Assembly (NCBI GenBank): GCA_039000515.1
Contig: JBCFYV010000001.1
Location: 54,907,904 to 54,971,903, forward strand
Source: Timema cristinae
Lineage: Eukaryota; Arthropoda; Insecta; Phasmatodea; Timematidae
Direction: 5' to 3'
DNA length: 64,000 nt
The number at the start of each line of letters is the position of its first letter. Position 1 is the stretch's first letter. Shown here one piece after another: positions 22,901 through 34,369 of this stretch. Under the pieces are notes generated by a model. That model saw only the letters and a list, made by a program, of their open reading frames with translations. It had not been told where the DNA came from and made no database searches. The translations under genes and the position numbers were made by a program.

Positions 22901-23130
22901 TAGCCCCATGGCTTCTTTGGTGCTGACTGACAGCACACAGCTTACAGCTGACGTCTTTGAAAAGTTACCAGACCAAATTATGTATCCCTACGCCGAACCA
23001 TATGACCTGAAAAAAAATGTGTTTAGCAGCTGTCACTTTTGACGGTCAAAATTTAGGTATATACCTAAATGTTGACTTTCAGAAGTCAGCTGTGAGCTGT
23101 CAGTCAGCACCAAAGAAGCCATGGGGCTAC
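22901..23130. mobile_element. TA-flanked MITE with ~50-bp terminal inverted repeats
   Basis: The left end TAGCCCCATGGCTTCTTTGG, then TGCTGACTGACAGC, is mirrored by the right end GCTGTCAGTCAGCACCAAAG, then AAGCCATGGGGCTA. The inverted repeats are almost perfect over the outer ~36 bp and continue, less well, to about 55 bp (AGCTkACAGCTGAC). Reading the outermost TA on each side as the target duplication makes this a Tc1/mariner-type miniature element of about 226 bp. It has no coding capacity. A perfect 20-bp palindrome sits inside at 23,051-23,070. The 81-codon frame running through the right part is incidental. Confidence 0.8.
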
Positions 23131-23444
23131 TGTACATCCAGCGTTAATGTAATATTCGAATATCTTGGATGGTGTCAAGAAGTGAGAAATGAGATGTATA
23201 TTAAAAATTCATATCATAGCTATAATTTGAGAATGTGTTTCATGAGCTTGACAGTATATTAAAATTAATTGTTAAGAAATTATAAAACTTAAATTTAAAA
23301 ATAAAATACCAACCGAGTGCATATTTGACACACAGTATTTTTTAAATTATGCTCTCACAAAATTATATATTTATAATAATTATATAATGGAAACAATTAA
23401 TAACTGCATCGGTGGGAACATAGACTTAACATCAATCTTGGCTA

Positions 23445-23570
23445 GTCTGATTTGCCGGTGGTGGATAGGTCAGTGTTTGAATCTCAGTCGGATTTATTGA
23501 GGTTGATTTATAAAAAGGCGCTCTTCGCACTCACTTTTCCCAAAATTGACTACAATTCCTCTAAACTCTA
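23445..23570 (+). repeat. SINE family A remnant
   Basis: CAGTGTTTGAATCTCAGTCG is a good box B with the SINE-specific flank, preceded by a decayed head (GGTGGTGGATAGG) and followed by CGCACTCACTTTTCCCAAAA. No tail is seen. Confidence 0.4.
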
Positions 23571-25421
23571 CCTACCCCATCCCGGGAACATTGGTGTGAG
23601 TAAATTTGGATAGTCCTGACAAGTAGTGAGCTCCCATGCAATAAAAAAAGAAAGAAAAGGAACAGTTGATATTTCAACCATAAACAAAAACAGCATTGGA
23701 TGGTTTATTTATTTACTTAGTGGTTTGTGTCAGCTCGCATCCTTTTCTTTCTCTCCCCTTCGTCCCACCATCAAATGTACAAGTAAAATGGTTTCCTTGA
23801 GCTATTTTACTTCTAATTAAGGATTTGTTATTTTTCAACAAGGCCAAGGGTTCACACGTAAATTCTTCCCCATATTTTTGTGTTTTTTCTATAGCAAAAG
23901 ACATAGAAGGGAATGATAAAAAAAAAAGTGTTGTAAAAGGGGAGTGTTGATAACTTCTCTCGTTCTGTCAACCTCCGTTCCAACCCTACACGCACCCCTT
24001 CTGGCCGCAAGAGACCAACACGGTATTTGTCCACCAATCCCCTCCCTCCCCCCCTAACCCAGTCACATTATTACTGATGGGTCTGTCTACTCCCCCACCC
24101 ACCCCCCTTACACCCCAGTCATGGACGGACGTGTGTGTCCTAGGGGCGTGAAACTGCACTCAATCTATGTGGGCACAAACACATTGCACTAAATTACTTT
24201 TCCCTCTACACCTAGTCATAAAAACATCGGGTACAACGTGGTCTTGTTAGGGGAAGGGGGGAAGGAATGCCCAGGAAACAATTGTGTTTGGGGGAGGGGG
24301 GGAAATGGTATGCAATTATGTTGACATTTTTATTTATTTAATCGGTATTGCGACTGACTTAAATTTAAAAAAAAAAAGTTTGAGTTGTGTTATTTTACAA
24401 ATTAATGTTTAAATGCTACCCTCCCGTGGAGATTATAAAATCAAAATAAAATTTCAAAAAATAAAACTGTCTAAACACAAATAAATGGAGCTATAATAAT
24501 ATAACAAAATTACATTTCCTATTTTTATTGCTATCGTGTGCATACCAACAGATTTACAAATTTCTATCCATCTAAAGATACTGTTTTATCTATATTATTG
24601 ATGTTATGTATGAACAAGGAAAATAAAATTTAATGTAATTTTGAATGAATGGTAAGGATGAATATGAGGAACCATTCCACAATTTGTTTGAGAAATATAT
24701 TGGAAAATAAATATTTTAAAACCGATCCAAAGTGCTAATAGTTCAAATTGAATACTAGGAAAGAAATTACTCGTATATTTTTGTTATTTAAAATCTAATT
24801 AATCTCAAATGTTTTTAAAATAATCACTAAGAAAATCAGCACGGGAACCCATTTGCACCATTCATTGTTTTTTTCCCCTCTTAAATTTGCCAGAACGCCT
24901 TTAGGGAGATTTGAAAAGGAAGACAATTGTTACGTTTTCATACAAACTTGCATTGACATACACACACACACATACATGTATAGATAGACATTCAAATCTA
25001 CCCCATAATACACTGACATACAGAGAGACGCGTGCAGAAAACTCATTTCCGTCTAAATCTCACCTAACCCCCTTCTAGTCAAAAACCAGGCCTTTTCTTC
25101 CAACCCTTTTCCATTTTCTGAAACCACCCCCATCACCCTTTCTTTGTTTGCCACACGTCGTGTACAGTCCGTTCAATCTGGATAAGATCATACCTAAATA
25201 TACCTCAATATGCATAGATGGTGATTATAAAGATTTATTTAAGAAATAGTTGATTTTAATCAGACTTTGTTATAAACAAATCATATTAAAACTCTTCAAT
25301 TAGTTTAATTTTACATGAGTTCTCTATATTTTAATATAAATACTCAGTTAACAGGTGTTACTTATGACTTAGTACTATTAATACTATTAGTAAATGTGAA
25401 AATATCAATGTTTAACTTGAT
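23571..25421. other. Intergenic DNA with C-rich and G-rich runs at 24,030-24,310
   Basis: Between 24,030 and 24,120 the plus strand has many C runs (CCCCTCCCTCCCCCCCTAAC and CTCCCCCACCCACCCCCC). Between 24,245 and 24,305 it has G runs (GGGGAAGGGGGGAAGG; GGGGGAGGGGGGG). These could form G-quadruplexes on the minus and plus strand respectively. The short frames at 23,626-24,037 have no family signature. The rest is plain AT-rich DNA; short CA-type repeats occur near 24,960. Confidence 0.45.
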
Positions 25422-25605
25422 TATAGACCACGCAGATGGTCAGGCAGATAAATATGTCAGTTCTATGTTGAGGAAGTTAGGGATCGAATCTCGGTCAGGT
25501 CTATTTAGGGTGTTTCTCCCTAAATAATGTTCCACTCTTCCTTGTCGCAAATGTGAGTGCATTACCTCACAATTCTACGCTACTCGTACCTACACCTATA
25601 ATGTC
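25422..25605 (+). repeat. SINE family A, partial
   Basis: GGGATCGAATCTCGGTCAGG is the box B with flank, followed by TCTCCCTAAATAATGTTCCA and CTCTTCCTTGTCGCAAATG, all in plus order. The head is decayed and the tail is not recognisable. Confidence 0.6.
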
Positions 25606-26616
25606 CTGTACATATGTGGATATCTCAAGCGGCTGATAACACGTACTGCAAAAACAAATTAATAGAAATTCATTCAAAATCAATAATCCTATTACATTTG
25701 TATGAAAATCCAAATAACTTAGAAGTTTGTAATCAACTACACATTTATGACTTTATTGTTCCTAGCTATTTTATAATTTCTAAAGATATTAGAACGACTA
25801 AATTGATCCCTTTCTTTGCCTCGTGTTTATTTAAAGGATTTAGACCAAACTTTATAAACCCACCATTCCTCACAAGAAATACTTAGTTAGTAATTATTAT
25901 GTGGTATTTATTTCAATCTATTATTATGTGTCTACCAAAGATGTAATACATGATATACTATTGTGAAGTCTAAACTCAACAGTCTACTTGGAACGGTGAT
26001 AATCGGTTATTACATGATATTAAACACAATGCTCCATGTTATTTTTATGGCAAATCAAATAGGATAATACGGAATAAAAAATCGTCTACTCATAATAATT
26101 AACTATACTTCATATATATATATATATACGTTTATTGTAAAAATCTAATTTACTGACACTGTCCAATAACACGAATATAAGAAGATAAATTTAAGGTGTT
26201 TTATGTCCCATTTAAATGACCAATAAGTTCATAAGTTATTTTAGAGTGGTTGTCCCCAAATATAACAAGAAAAAATATATATTTATGGCTGTAATATTCT
26301 TATCAGTTATATTTTGTAACACGTGTCATCACATTTAACTCTAGTTGGGACTAGTTAGTGTTAAGATTCGGTATCAGAGCTACTCATTAGATGATGGAGC
26401 ATTTGTCAGGGTTCTAGAGGGCTTAAAGAGGGTTTAAATCCCCTGATGGAATAATCTTTGGTTAGCAGCTATGGGTATGACGATGAAGAGTCGATGATAT
26501 TGGGGTACGGGGAAATATGGGTCGATTGTCGGCGTGGAGAAATAAAACAGAGCTTCGTTACCTTGCAATTAATCCCCAACTTCCTCTACCATCAACCCTC
26601 TCATGAGTCTATAAGA
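25606..26616. other. AT-rich intergenic DNA, nothing recognised
   Basis: A 90-codon frame (25,614-25,886) starts at a non-ATG codon and has no motif. The stretch 26,340-26,600 is slightly GC-richer without any identifiable element. A short TA run lies near 26,115. Confidence 0.45.
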
Positions 26617-26832
26617 CTGTGCTACACGTCTTACTACCCATCCTGAATAACCACAAAATTGCACTAAAAAGAAATAAAATGGAAAGGCATAATCTAGAAG
26701 ATATGTACCCATATTTGCTTTGAAGGAGAATAATAAACTATTTATGAAAAATCTACATCAACACACTCGATGAGAATTTGAACCCTGACCTCTCCGTCAC
26801 CATCAAACCATACTAGATGGTACTGACACTTT
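26617..26832 (-). repeat. SINE family A, old copy
   Basis: Tail remnant GCTACACGTCTTACTACCCA, body GTACCCATATTTGCTTTGAA and CTATTTATGAAAAATCTAC, and box B complement GAGAATTTGAACCCTGACCT followed by CTCCGTCACC. The block order fits minus orientation. Confidence 0.65.
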
Positions 26833-27093
26833 GGTACACATGTCCGTCAGTGTGGGTCATATGGGTCTGACTTATAGGAACAATATTTCATTGATTACAC
26901 CAACAAATAACATGTTTATTAATCACAATTCACAACCATTCCTTCAAGTAGAACACTATCCTCTTATTTTATTCAATAAAGGCTTTTTACATATACTTTC
27001 TGAACCATATAGAGTGAAAAAAAATACTTACCAAGTAACTTTATTCTATAAGAAACAATGAGTTTTCCTACCATTGATTATTTTTCCTGCGTA

Positions 27094-27147
27094 TAACCCG
27101 AATGCTTAGTAAGACGTGGTGCTAATAATAATAATTATTATTCATAA
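27094..27147 (+). repeat. Isolated 3' tail shared by SINE families A and B
   Basis: GCGTATAACCCGAATGCTTA, then GTAAGACGTGGTGCTAATAA and further TAA units. Only the last ~45 nt plus the repeat tail are present, so this is an extremely 5'-truncated insertion, either of a SINE or of the LINE that supplies the tail. Confidence 0.7.
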
Positions 27148-27598
27148 GTGTGAAATATTATACCACTGCTTCACCAATTGTGTTATTTTAGACGTTGCCA
27201 GGAATCAAGCATAGATTTTATAGTATAATGCCAACTGGGCCAAAATGTGCAGACAGATAAATATAGGGCTTAAACAAGATATTTGTATCATCCTTGGAAG
27301 GACTTAAATGATAGTCTATTAAGCTACTAAATCCATTTTAGTGTTTTAAAACTCAGAATTCATTTTTTGTAAAGTTGTATTTTAGTGAATTATGGGTACG
27401 ATATAAATATTAATGTTGAAAATATTTTACACACTTTGAAGACAATTTTTGGTTTTACTACGTTTATATTAAAGTAGAAATTTGTCCAAATATTTAATTT
27501 TAATTTTTGATGTCATATTTTATTTTTAAACTTATGTGTTGAGGAATAAGTATGGTATTGTGTTCACTAATTAGGACAAATGTACAACAAACATTTAT

Positions 27599-27634
27599 TT
27601 TGATAATTTAGCTCAACTGTAGTGCCAGAAAAAA
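27599..27634 (+). repeat. SINE family D head fragment
   Basis: TTTTGATAATTTAGCTCAAC and TGTAGTG match the first ~30 nt of the copy at 14,475, then diverge into a poly-A stretch. Confidence 0.4.
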
Positions 27635-27639
27635 AAATA

Positions 27640-28283
27640 TGATTGTACTTTATATTAAATAAATTTAACATCATTAGAGATGTATTTATTAAGAACATAA
27701 GTGTTAAAATAAGTGATGAATTTTAAATGCGACACACAAATGTAACGCAGAAAATAAACTCCCAATAAAAAATAAATAAACACATACAAATGTGAAAATG
27801 GGACGTGGAAAGATCTATACTAGAAAGGTTCCAAAGGAAGTCTGGTGGCTACTCTTGCTAATAAAACAAACAAAAGATATGATGGGGGAGAAAAGGAATT
27901 GCATTAGGACCTTTTGATAAAACTATCAAGGGAGACTGTCGGATTGTCTGAAGAGGAAATGGAAAAGTGTGGGGGATGTGAAAATAGGATGGGGAGGGGG
28001 GAGGGCGCTTGTAACAGAATGGGAAAGAAAACTGCCACAAACGGACATGAAAAAGTCATTATCAGCAAGTTGTTTCGCTACATCACTGAGAAAGTTACTT
28101 TTTTTTTTTTTTTAGTTGAGCGGAAGGGGGCGAAGGGGAAAAAAAACCTAACTCAGCAAAATTATCTCGTAACATCAGGGAAGAACTCATCATTTTGTCA
28201 TTCAGCCACCAAACAAGATACCAAACATATCGACTAAGAATTAGCACCGGTGAGGACAAGAACGATCTATCATAACCATATTC
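27640..28283. other. Intergenic DNA with a purine-rich plus strand
   Basis: The plus strand between 27,880 and 28,160 is strongly purine-rich (for example GGATGGGGAGGGGGGAGGGC). It produces overlapping 107- and 71-codon frames on opposite strands that have no motif. I do not call a gene here. Confidence 0.45.
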
Positions 28284-28470
28284 TTCTGTGGTCCACTTCT
28301 TACTACCCATATGTACTATCCAAATATGTAATCTAATAGAGTAGGAATATAGCGGATGTGTAACATAATGTTGTGGAATTAGAGTTGTGACACTTATTTC
28401 TTAGATAAAAACTCGGTATATCTAACTGGGATTCAAACTTGTATCCCCTTGTCACCATAAACACCAAGAA
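28284..28470 (-). repeat. SINE family A, heavily decayed
   Basis: Tail remnant TCCACTTCTTACTACCCATA, later AACTGGGATTCAAACTTGTA followed by TCCCCTTGTCACC, matching the tail and the box B side of family A in minus orientation. The middle is scarcely alignable. Confidence 0.45.
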
Positions 28471-28874
28471 GATGAGATTGAGGTAATATTCCTCGTAGTT
28501 ATTGGTGTGGAGAAAACCATAACTATATTAATAACCTCTTAGCACCACGTGAAAGAGCGACATAAATGTCTAATTGATTAATTTGGAGCAATCAAAGTGC
28601 CAAATTATTTAAATTTTAGTTTTAAATCTCCTCTCGACTTTCAACCCCCTCTCACTATCTTGCCATTTCTTCATTGAACCTGTTTGGTTGTTCTAACCTT
28701 AACGTATCAGGTCAATATTAATGCTACAGGTACACACCTAATTCTACCAGAGTTTAGTTTACACTTGTACGTTTTACCAACAAACTTAATAAAGAATCAA
28801 ATAGCCGTAGCTATTATTAATGCTTTTTATTGAGGAATTCTCCATCTAGATATTCTGAAATTTGAAAAATGACA

Positions 28875-28945
28875 CCTGGACACGGGAATCGAACCTGGGA
28901 CCTTTGTCGTATTATGCAAACGCTCTAACCACTGAGCTATCCAGG
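28875..28945 (-). repeat. tRNA-like segment (pseudo-tRNA), minus copy
   Basis: On the minus strand the 71-nt segment begins CCTGGATAGCTCAGTGGTTA and ends AGGTTCGATTCCCGTGTCCA, then GG. The acceptor stem pairs over seven bases (CCTGGAT with GTCCAGG, one G-T). The D-arm (CTC...GAG) and box A and B are intact. The anticodon stem pairs poorly and the T-stem has mismatches, so this is more likely a tRNA-derived repeat than a functional gene. A second, diverged copy is at 29,350-29,420. Confidence 0.6.
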
Positions 28946-29349
28946 AATCGACCCATATTCAGTGTCATTCTTCACTCATATTTTAAGGCAGTCTACGATG
29001 GACGTGTGGAAGTCGTCGGCTACAAGTGTGATTTTATTAAGATCACGAGCTATCAGATAACACAGCCACCTTCGACTCGGTAGTTGGCTTTATGCTGACA
29101 CTTGTACAATTAGATGGATAATTCCTCATTAAAGAGCATAAATGATAGCTTCGGCTATTTGATTCTAAAGTAATAATTGTACAAGTGGCAGCAATAAGAA
29201 AACTACCGAGTCGAAGATGGCTGCGTTATCTGATAGCTCGTGATCTTAATAAACCACACATTTGTAGCCGATGATTTCCACGTATCCATGTCCATCATAG
29301 ACTCTGCCTTAAAATATGAGTGAAGAATGACCCTGGGCACGGGACGAAT

Positions 29350-29420
29350 CCTGGATAGATCAGTGGTTAGAGCATTTGCGTATCAAGCCTAAGGACCTGG
29401 GTTAGATTCCTGTGTCCAGG
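29350..29420 (+). repeat. tRNA-like segment (pseudo-tRNA), plus copy
   Basis: Same length (71 nt) as its inverted partner and the same acceptor pairing (CCTGGAT with GTCCAGG). Box A has one change (ATAGATCAGTGG) and the T-loop has TTAGATT in place of TTCGATT, which should weaken polymerase III recognition. It is decayed relative to the minus copy. Confidence 0.6.
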
Positions 29421-29440
29421 TATCAATTTTCAGAATATAA

Positions 29441-31099
29441 ACTTAATAAAGGCTAGACATTTTAAGGAATATAATGATTTAAAGGGCGAGTTAAAAAAAA
29501 TCAATCTTTATCCACCTGAATGAAATATTTCAATTAAATACAAGGAAAACATGAAATTGGAAAACCTTGTTGTTTATAATATTAAACCTAAATTCAGTCG
29601 ATAAAAGAATACTATCTCAAGTGAGATTCCTTAAGGTGAGGATGTAGGGGACGAGAGAAGAGGTCAGTTTTGTTTGTAGTTTTTTAGCAAAACTTTTTCT
29701 TTGTCAAAAAAAATATGAAAAAACATTGCTTTAGTTCAAACTTATAGTTTACTTTTCTTCACGTGATGACATCAACTATTATTTAATGTATTTCAAGAGT
29801 ACAGATGCAAACTTTTTAAATGAAAATAAAAAGTTGTCACTAAATTACAAGAAACTCTTAACGGATATTCAAGAAATATTAATATCACCTTATTAAGAAA
29901 ATTAATGTGTATGTTTCTATTGGAGGAATATTTAATATATTTTGGACAAAAGAATATGTTGCTAATAAAACTGTATTGACAATGCCCTTTTCTCGCGTTT
30001 CCTAAATACCCGCCTTAGAGGCGCCACATACATGATGCTAAATATTTTCACAATTCTGTAGTTCTATCGGGATTGGTATTTCTGATTTCCTAAATTCACT
30101 AAACCAGCCCTTAATTATTATCTTAGAACATTTTTGTTGTAGTCCTGTTAATGCTTACCCTAATTGTTTGAGGAAGTCTAGATCTATGTCTCTTAGAGTT
30201 TTCTCTGTTCTCAGGAATTTGACATTTCACGTGAAAGTGAGCTAGTAAAACTTAAAATATCGGATTCTTCATCTCATTGGAAAATGTTGCTATACCTCAC
30301 CTCCATTTTGGAGTTTTGGGGTAGGTGGCCCTTATAATTTACCCAAATTTAGGCCATTTTACGACCAAATGGTAAATTATAAGAGGCTTAATGAGTAGAG
30401 GGAGTGAGTACAAGTCTGGAAGTATTTGGTTCAATCATAGTCAGTCCCTAAAATAATTGTATATAAGTTTAGAGCTTATCTACACCACGCGATTCAGAAA
30501 CATTCTGTCTTGCAAGGGAGCCGGGGGTTGTTTTTAGCTTCGTGTTTGCTAGCCTGAGCTAGCTTTTTATGTTGTGTTTATATAAAACTTTTTTCTTTTA
30601 AAAGGAGGATAAATACCCTTTAAAAAATAGAAGGAAGATAATGACATCTCATATCGACTGTTTGTGTGTGTGTGTGAGAGAAGAGAGGATGCCCAAGGGA
30701 GATCATGAGGATCTTGACAGAGAATATCTTCTTTTAGGGGACGACGAACAGGGAGCTAAGAGCTAGCCAAGTTAAGGAATGGTGGAGGAGATAGGGGGAT
30801 AAAGAGGAGAGGCGGCCAGTCTTTGCCAAATTGGACAACTCCACCATCTATCTACACCATGTCAATACCTTTCAAGATACAAGGGATGGAGGGGGATAGG
30901 AGGTTCACCATGGTATACTCGTATATTAGCAATGTTTAACCTGCACTTTTAAAACGACTGATTTTATCGGCATAAGAACAAACTTACAACTCCGAAAAAT
31001 TCACATTAACCAGTACTTCACGCTTTAATTCATCACTTAAATAAAGGACGCCATGATTTAATAAATTTATAAATTAAAACCCTAACCAGTAGTCGGACA
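29441..31099. other. Intergenic DNA with a family E fragment at 29,730-30,020
   Basis: The family E blocks GAATATTTAATATATTTTGG, TGTTGCTAATAAAACTGTAT and CCTTTTCTCGCGTTTCC at 29,920-30,003 correspond to those at 49,740-49,810. From 30,640 to 30,910 the plus strand is purine-rich and slightly GC-richer, with a short GT run at 30,662-30,676. No gene is supported. Confidence 0.45.
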
Positions 31100-31325
31100 A
31101 CCTAAAGTGATAAGATATAAATCTAATAGATTTTCTGTAACGCAGAGGTTAAAGTTCGAACCATGGTTGGGTGCATTATGGTTAGTTTTCTCAGTGTGAC
31201 TTTTAACTGTGAAATACGCATCTCCTCTTCACGCCGATGCTGGTTTAATTCCTCCAAAACTATTCTCTCAATCCATCCTCAACCAACAAAATTAGTCGTA
31301 AATGTCTTGATGTTGAGAGTACTAA
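31100..31325 (+). repeat. SINE family A, decayed
   Basis: AAAGTTCGAACCATGGTTGG corresponds to box B and flank, then GTGCATTATGGTTAGTTTTC and CTCCTCTTCACGCCGATGC match the body in plus order. The tail hairpin is lost. Confidence 0.5.
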
Positions 31326-33153
31326 CTAAAAAACAACATTAAGTCATGGCCTCTGGTCCTACACAGATATTTACGCTATTTCAGTTTGTGTTATTCATGT
31401 AAGTCTTTAACTAATTGTTGATTTTCTCGTTTATTGAGTTATACAGTCCATTTAGGAGAATTGGTAACTGACGGCTGTCAGAAGATTTTTATTGCAAACT
31501 TTGGATGAAATTTACTAATTAACCTATGTGAAAACAATTATTATTTTCTAAGTGTTACTTAACTATCCATCAAAAGGGTTAATAAACCCTTCTAATAAAA
31601 GTTAACTAAGGATTACTGCATAACTTTTTTTTAACTGATTTGAATAACAACATAAATTTATAAATCTATTATGTTTAGTGTTTCATGGTTGTGGCAACTA
31701 GATATATTATAGTGTATGAATTAATAAATTAAAATTTTAATATTTACACTAGTATCTGCTTACAACTATCCCTAAAGTAATAAATGACTTGTGTTTTTAT
31801 AAACAGACTAACACAACTGAAGATGATTTGTTTGACTTCATCAACAGCCTTCATTTCATCTGGTTTGCGATCTTAATTTGGGAAGAGAACGCAGCCTTCT
31901 ATAAACTCTCGCATATAACGGGTTTTTAAGTGAATCAAAGACACTGCTTCCACATTTCGGTTCAATTTTATGAGTTTCACTTCAGCATGCAATCTAATTT
32001 TAAACCGTTTGCTAGCTAATATGTTCCTTTGTTTTTCTGTAATATGAATTATTTCAAAGTTAATCATCTGATTGCTCAGTAAACTTAAATCTTGACAAAA
32101 ACGTGTATAATAGTTTTGTAACTAGCTCAACGCACTTATTCGTTGTTTGTCAGAATGTTTGGTGGGAGAGGTGGGAGTCTTACAATGATTACACAATAGG
32201 AAGAACTGTCGGTTGTTTTATTGAAGGTTGTGAAAATGTACACACAATTACATCAAATATGATGTTTATAATAGAGCTAAACTATTTATAGTAGAATATA
32301 CACCAATTTAAGAATTGCTCTGAGAAATAGGGACCTAGGAAAACACTAGGAGCATCATTTCAGTAATCAGTTCTTAATGCTCACTTCACTGAGTTCGTTA
32401 CCAGCGTGAATCGGTCATCCTGTTGTGACGATACTAACGCTAATAATAATACTTAGAACTCGCGAAGACCACACCGTACACTGTAAAGCCTATCTCCCAC
32501 GTTGTAGTCGTAACGTAGACTCATGTAGGATGTACCCGGGACACATAAAAGGTACACACCAGATACACAGCCTCCAGGAAAAATGGCTGCGCTCAATGGG
32601 AGAGCTTGAATCCTTCAACAGCTGGATCACTAGGTGCAGTCTCCAGTGACAATAACGCTATCAAGCAGACGTTTTAAAAACTATTCACTTTGAAGATGGT
32701 TTGACGAGTAAAATAAAAATTTGCTTCCTAGTGTTGATAAACTTGCTTTCACAAAGCTAGGTTCAGGTAGCAGGCTCTCCCCTTCCCATAAACCAACCTT
32801 TTAAATGACCCTATTAAGACTGCAAGTTACAAAGAAAACATATAATACAAAGGTTATTTTATGTTCAAGTGAATGTTTGCAAATTGTCTTGTTGTAAATA
32901 ATCTTCAAATACCTTCGACTAGTTACGTGTCTGGAAAGGTTTGTTCTTTGAAAGGAGATGAGGGTGTGAGACGGGGGAGGGAGGTTGCAGTAACTAAACT
33001 ATATTGTGTTCATACAGCCACCCCTTCTCAACAAACTATTTAAGAGTTAGTTGTTTCACTTGGATGTGCCGTTTTCACTGAGGACTGCAACAAGCACTCC
33101 CTTGTGCCCAAAGACTCAACCTGGCTCAAAGACCACATCGAAACTTTAGTAAG
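31326..33153. other. Intergenic DNA before the 61-bp minisatellite
   Basis: Frames at 31,873-32,067 (minus), 32,103-32,291 and 32,425-32,649 (plus) are 62-74 codons and show no domain. The segment 32,440-32,650 is GC-richer than average. From 33,060 to 33,150 a GC-richer flank contains GGATGTGCCGT, which reappears at 34,394 on the far side of the minisatellite. Confidence 0.4.
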
Positions 33154-34369
33154 GCTGAATGTCTGTTGTATACCTTGTCTGTGACTCAAGCCTAGCAAAC
33201 CATGTTCCTCTCCTGCTGAATGTCTGGTGTGTACCTTGTCTGTGACTCAAGCCTAGCAAACCATGTACCTCTCCTGCTGAATGTCTGGTGTGTACCTTGT
33301 CTGTGACTCAAGCCTAGCAAACCATGTTCCTCTCCTGCTGAATGTCTGGTGTGTACCTTGTCTGTGACTCAAGCCTAGCAAACCATGTTCCTCTCCTGCT
33401 GAATGTCTGGTGTGTACCTTGTCTGTGACTCAAGCCTAGCAAACCATGTTCCTCTCCTGCTGAATGTCTGGTGTGTACCTTGTCTGTGACTCAAGCCTAG
33501 CAAACCATGTTCCTCTCCTGCTGAATGTCTGTGTATACCTTGTCTGTGACTCAAGCCTAGCAAACCATGTTCCTCTCCTGCTGAATGTCTGTTGTATACC
33601 TTGTCTGTGACTCAAGCCTAGCAAACCATGTTCCTCTCCTGCTGAATGTCTGGTGTATACCTTGTCTGTGACTCAAGCCTAGCAAACCATGTTCCTCTCG
33701 TGCTGAATGTCTGTTGTATACCTTGTCTGTGACTCAAGCCTAGCAAACCATGTTCCTCTCCTGCTGAATGTCTGGTGTGTACCTTGTCTGTGACTCAAGC
33801 CTAGCAAACCATGTTCCTCTCCTGCTGAATGTCTGGTGTATACCTTGTCTGTGACTCAAGCCTAGCAAACCATGTTCCTCTCGTGCTGAATGTCTGTGTA
33901 TACCTTGTCTGTGACTCAAGCCTAGCAAACCATGTTCCTCTCCTGCTGAATGTCTGGTGTTACCTTGTCTGTGACTCAAGCCTAACAAACCATATTCCTC
34001 TCCTGCTGAATGTCTGGTGTATACCTTGTCTGTGACTCAAGCCTAGCAAACCATGTTCCTCTCCTGCTGAATGTCTGGTGTGTACCTTGTCTGTGACTCA
34101 AGCCTAGCAAACCATGTTCCTCTCCTGCTGAATGTCTGGTGTGTACCTTGTCTGTGACTCAAGCCTAGCAAACCATGTTCCTCTCCTGCTGAATGTCTGG
34201 TGTGTACCTTGTCTGTGACTCAAGCCTAGCAAACCATGTTCCTCTTCTGCTGAATGTCTGGTGTATACCTTGTCTGTGACTCAAGCCTAGCAAACCATGT
34301 TCCTCTCCTGCTGAATGTCTGGTGTATACCTTGTCTGTGACTCAAGCCTAGCAAACCATGCTCCTCTCC
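33154..34369. repeat. Minisatellite, 20 copies of a 61-bp unit
   Basis: The unit begins CTGAATGTCTGGTGTGTACC, continues TTGTCTGTGACTCAAGCCTA and ends GCAAACCATGTTCCTCTCCT. Twenty units can be counted. Most are 61 bp; a few are 60 bp where one G of TGGTGT is missing. Variation is concentrated at one place (GGTGTGTACC, GGTGTATACC, TTGTATACC) and at CTCCTGC/CTCGTGC. Because 61 is not a multiple of three and has no stops in several phases, it generates several overlapping false reading frames on both strands. The outer units are the most diverged. Confidence 0.97.

Larger units (their letters stand above)
28761..29440. repeat. Inverted arrangement of two ~270-bp units with tRNA-like segments
   Basis: The segment 28,793-28,850 reappears inverted at 29,110-29,167 (TTTGATTCT, AATTCCTC and AGATGG blocks). 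The unit 28,855-29,108 reappears inverted at 29,171-29,440. Shared blocks include CTACCGAGTCGAAGrTGGCT, TATCTGATAGCTCGTGATCT and CTTAAAATATGAGTGAAGAA. Each unit carries a 71-nt tRNA-like segment. The word ACACTTGTAC (28,761) and its complement GTACAAGTG (29,180) sit at unit edges. This could be two head-to-head insertions of one non-autonomous element, or one foldback element. Confidence 0.7.

Noticed and set aside
28875..29420. Functional tRNA genes
   Set aside because: The acceptor stem and D-arm look good, but the anticodon stem and T-stem pair poorly, and the segments lie inside repeated units; listed as tRNA-like repeats instead.
33375..34035. Several 62-82-codon frames with repeated LGLSHRQG / YLVCDSSLANH motifs
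   Set aside because: They are translations of the 61-bp minisatellite in different phases on both strands. The unit length is not a multiple of three, so no frame could stay in register over the array.
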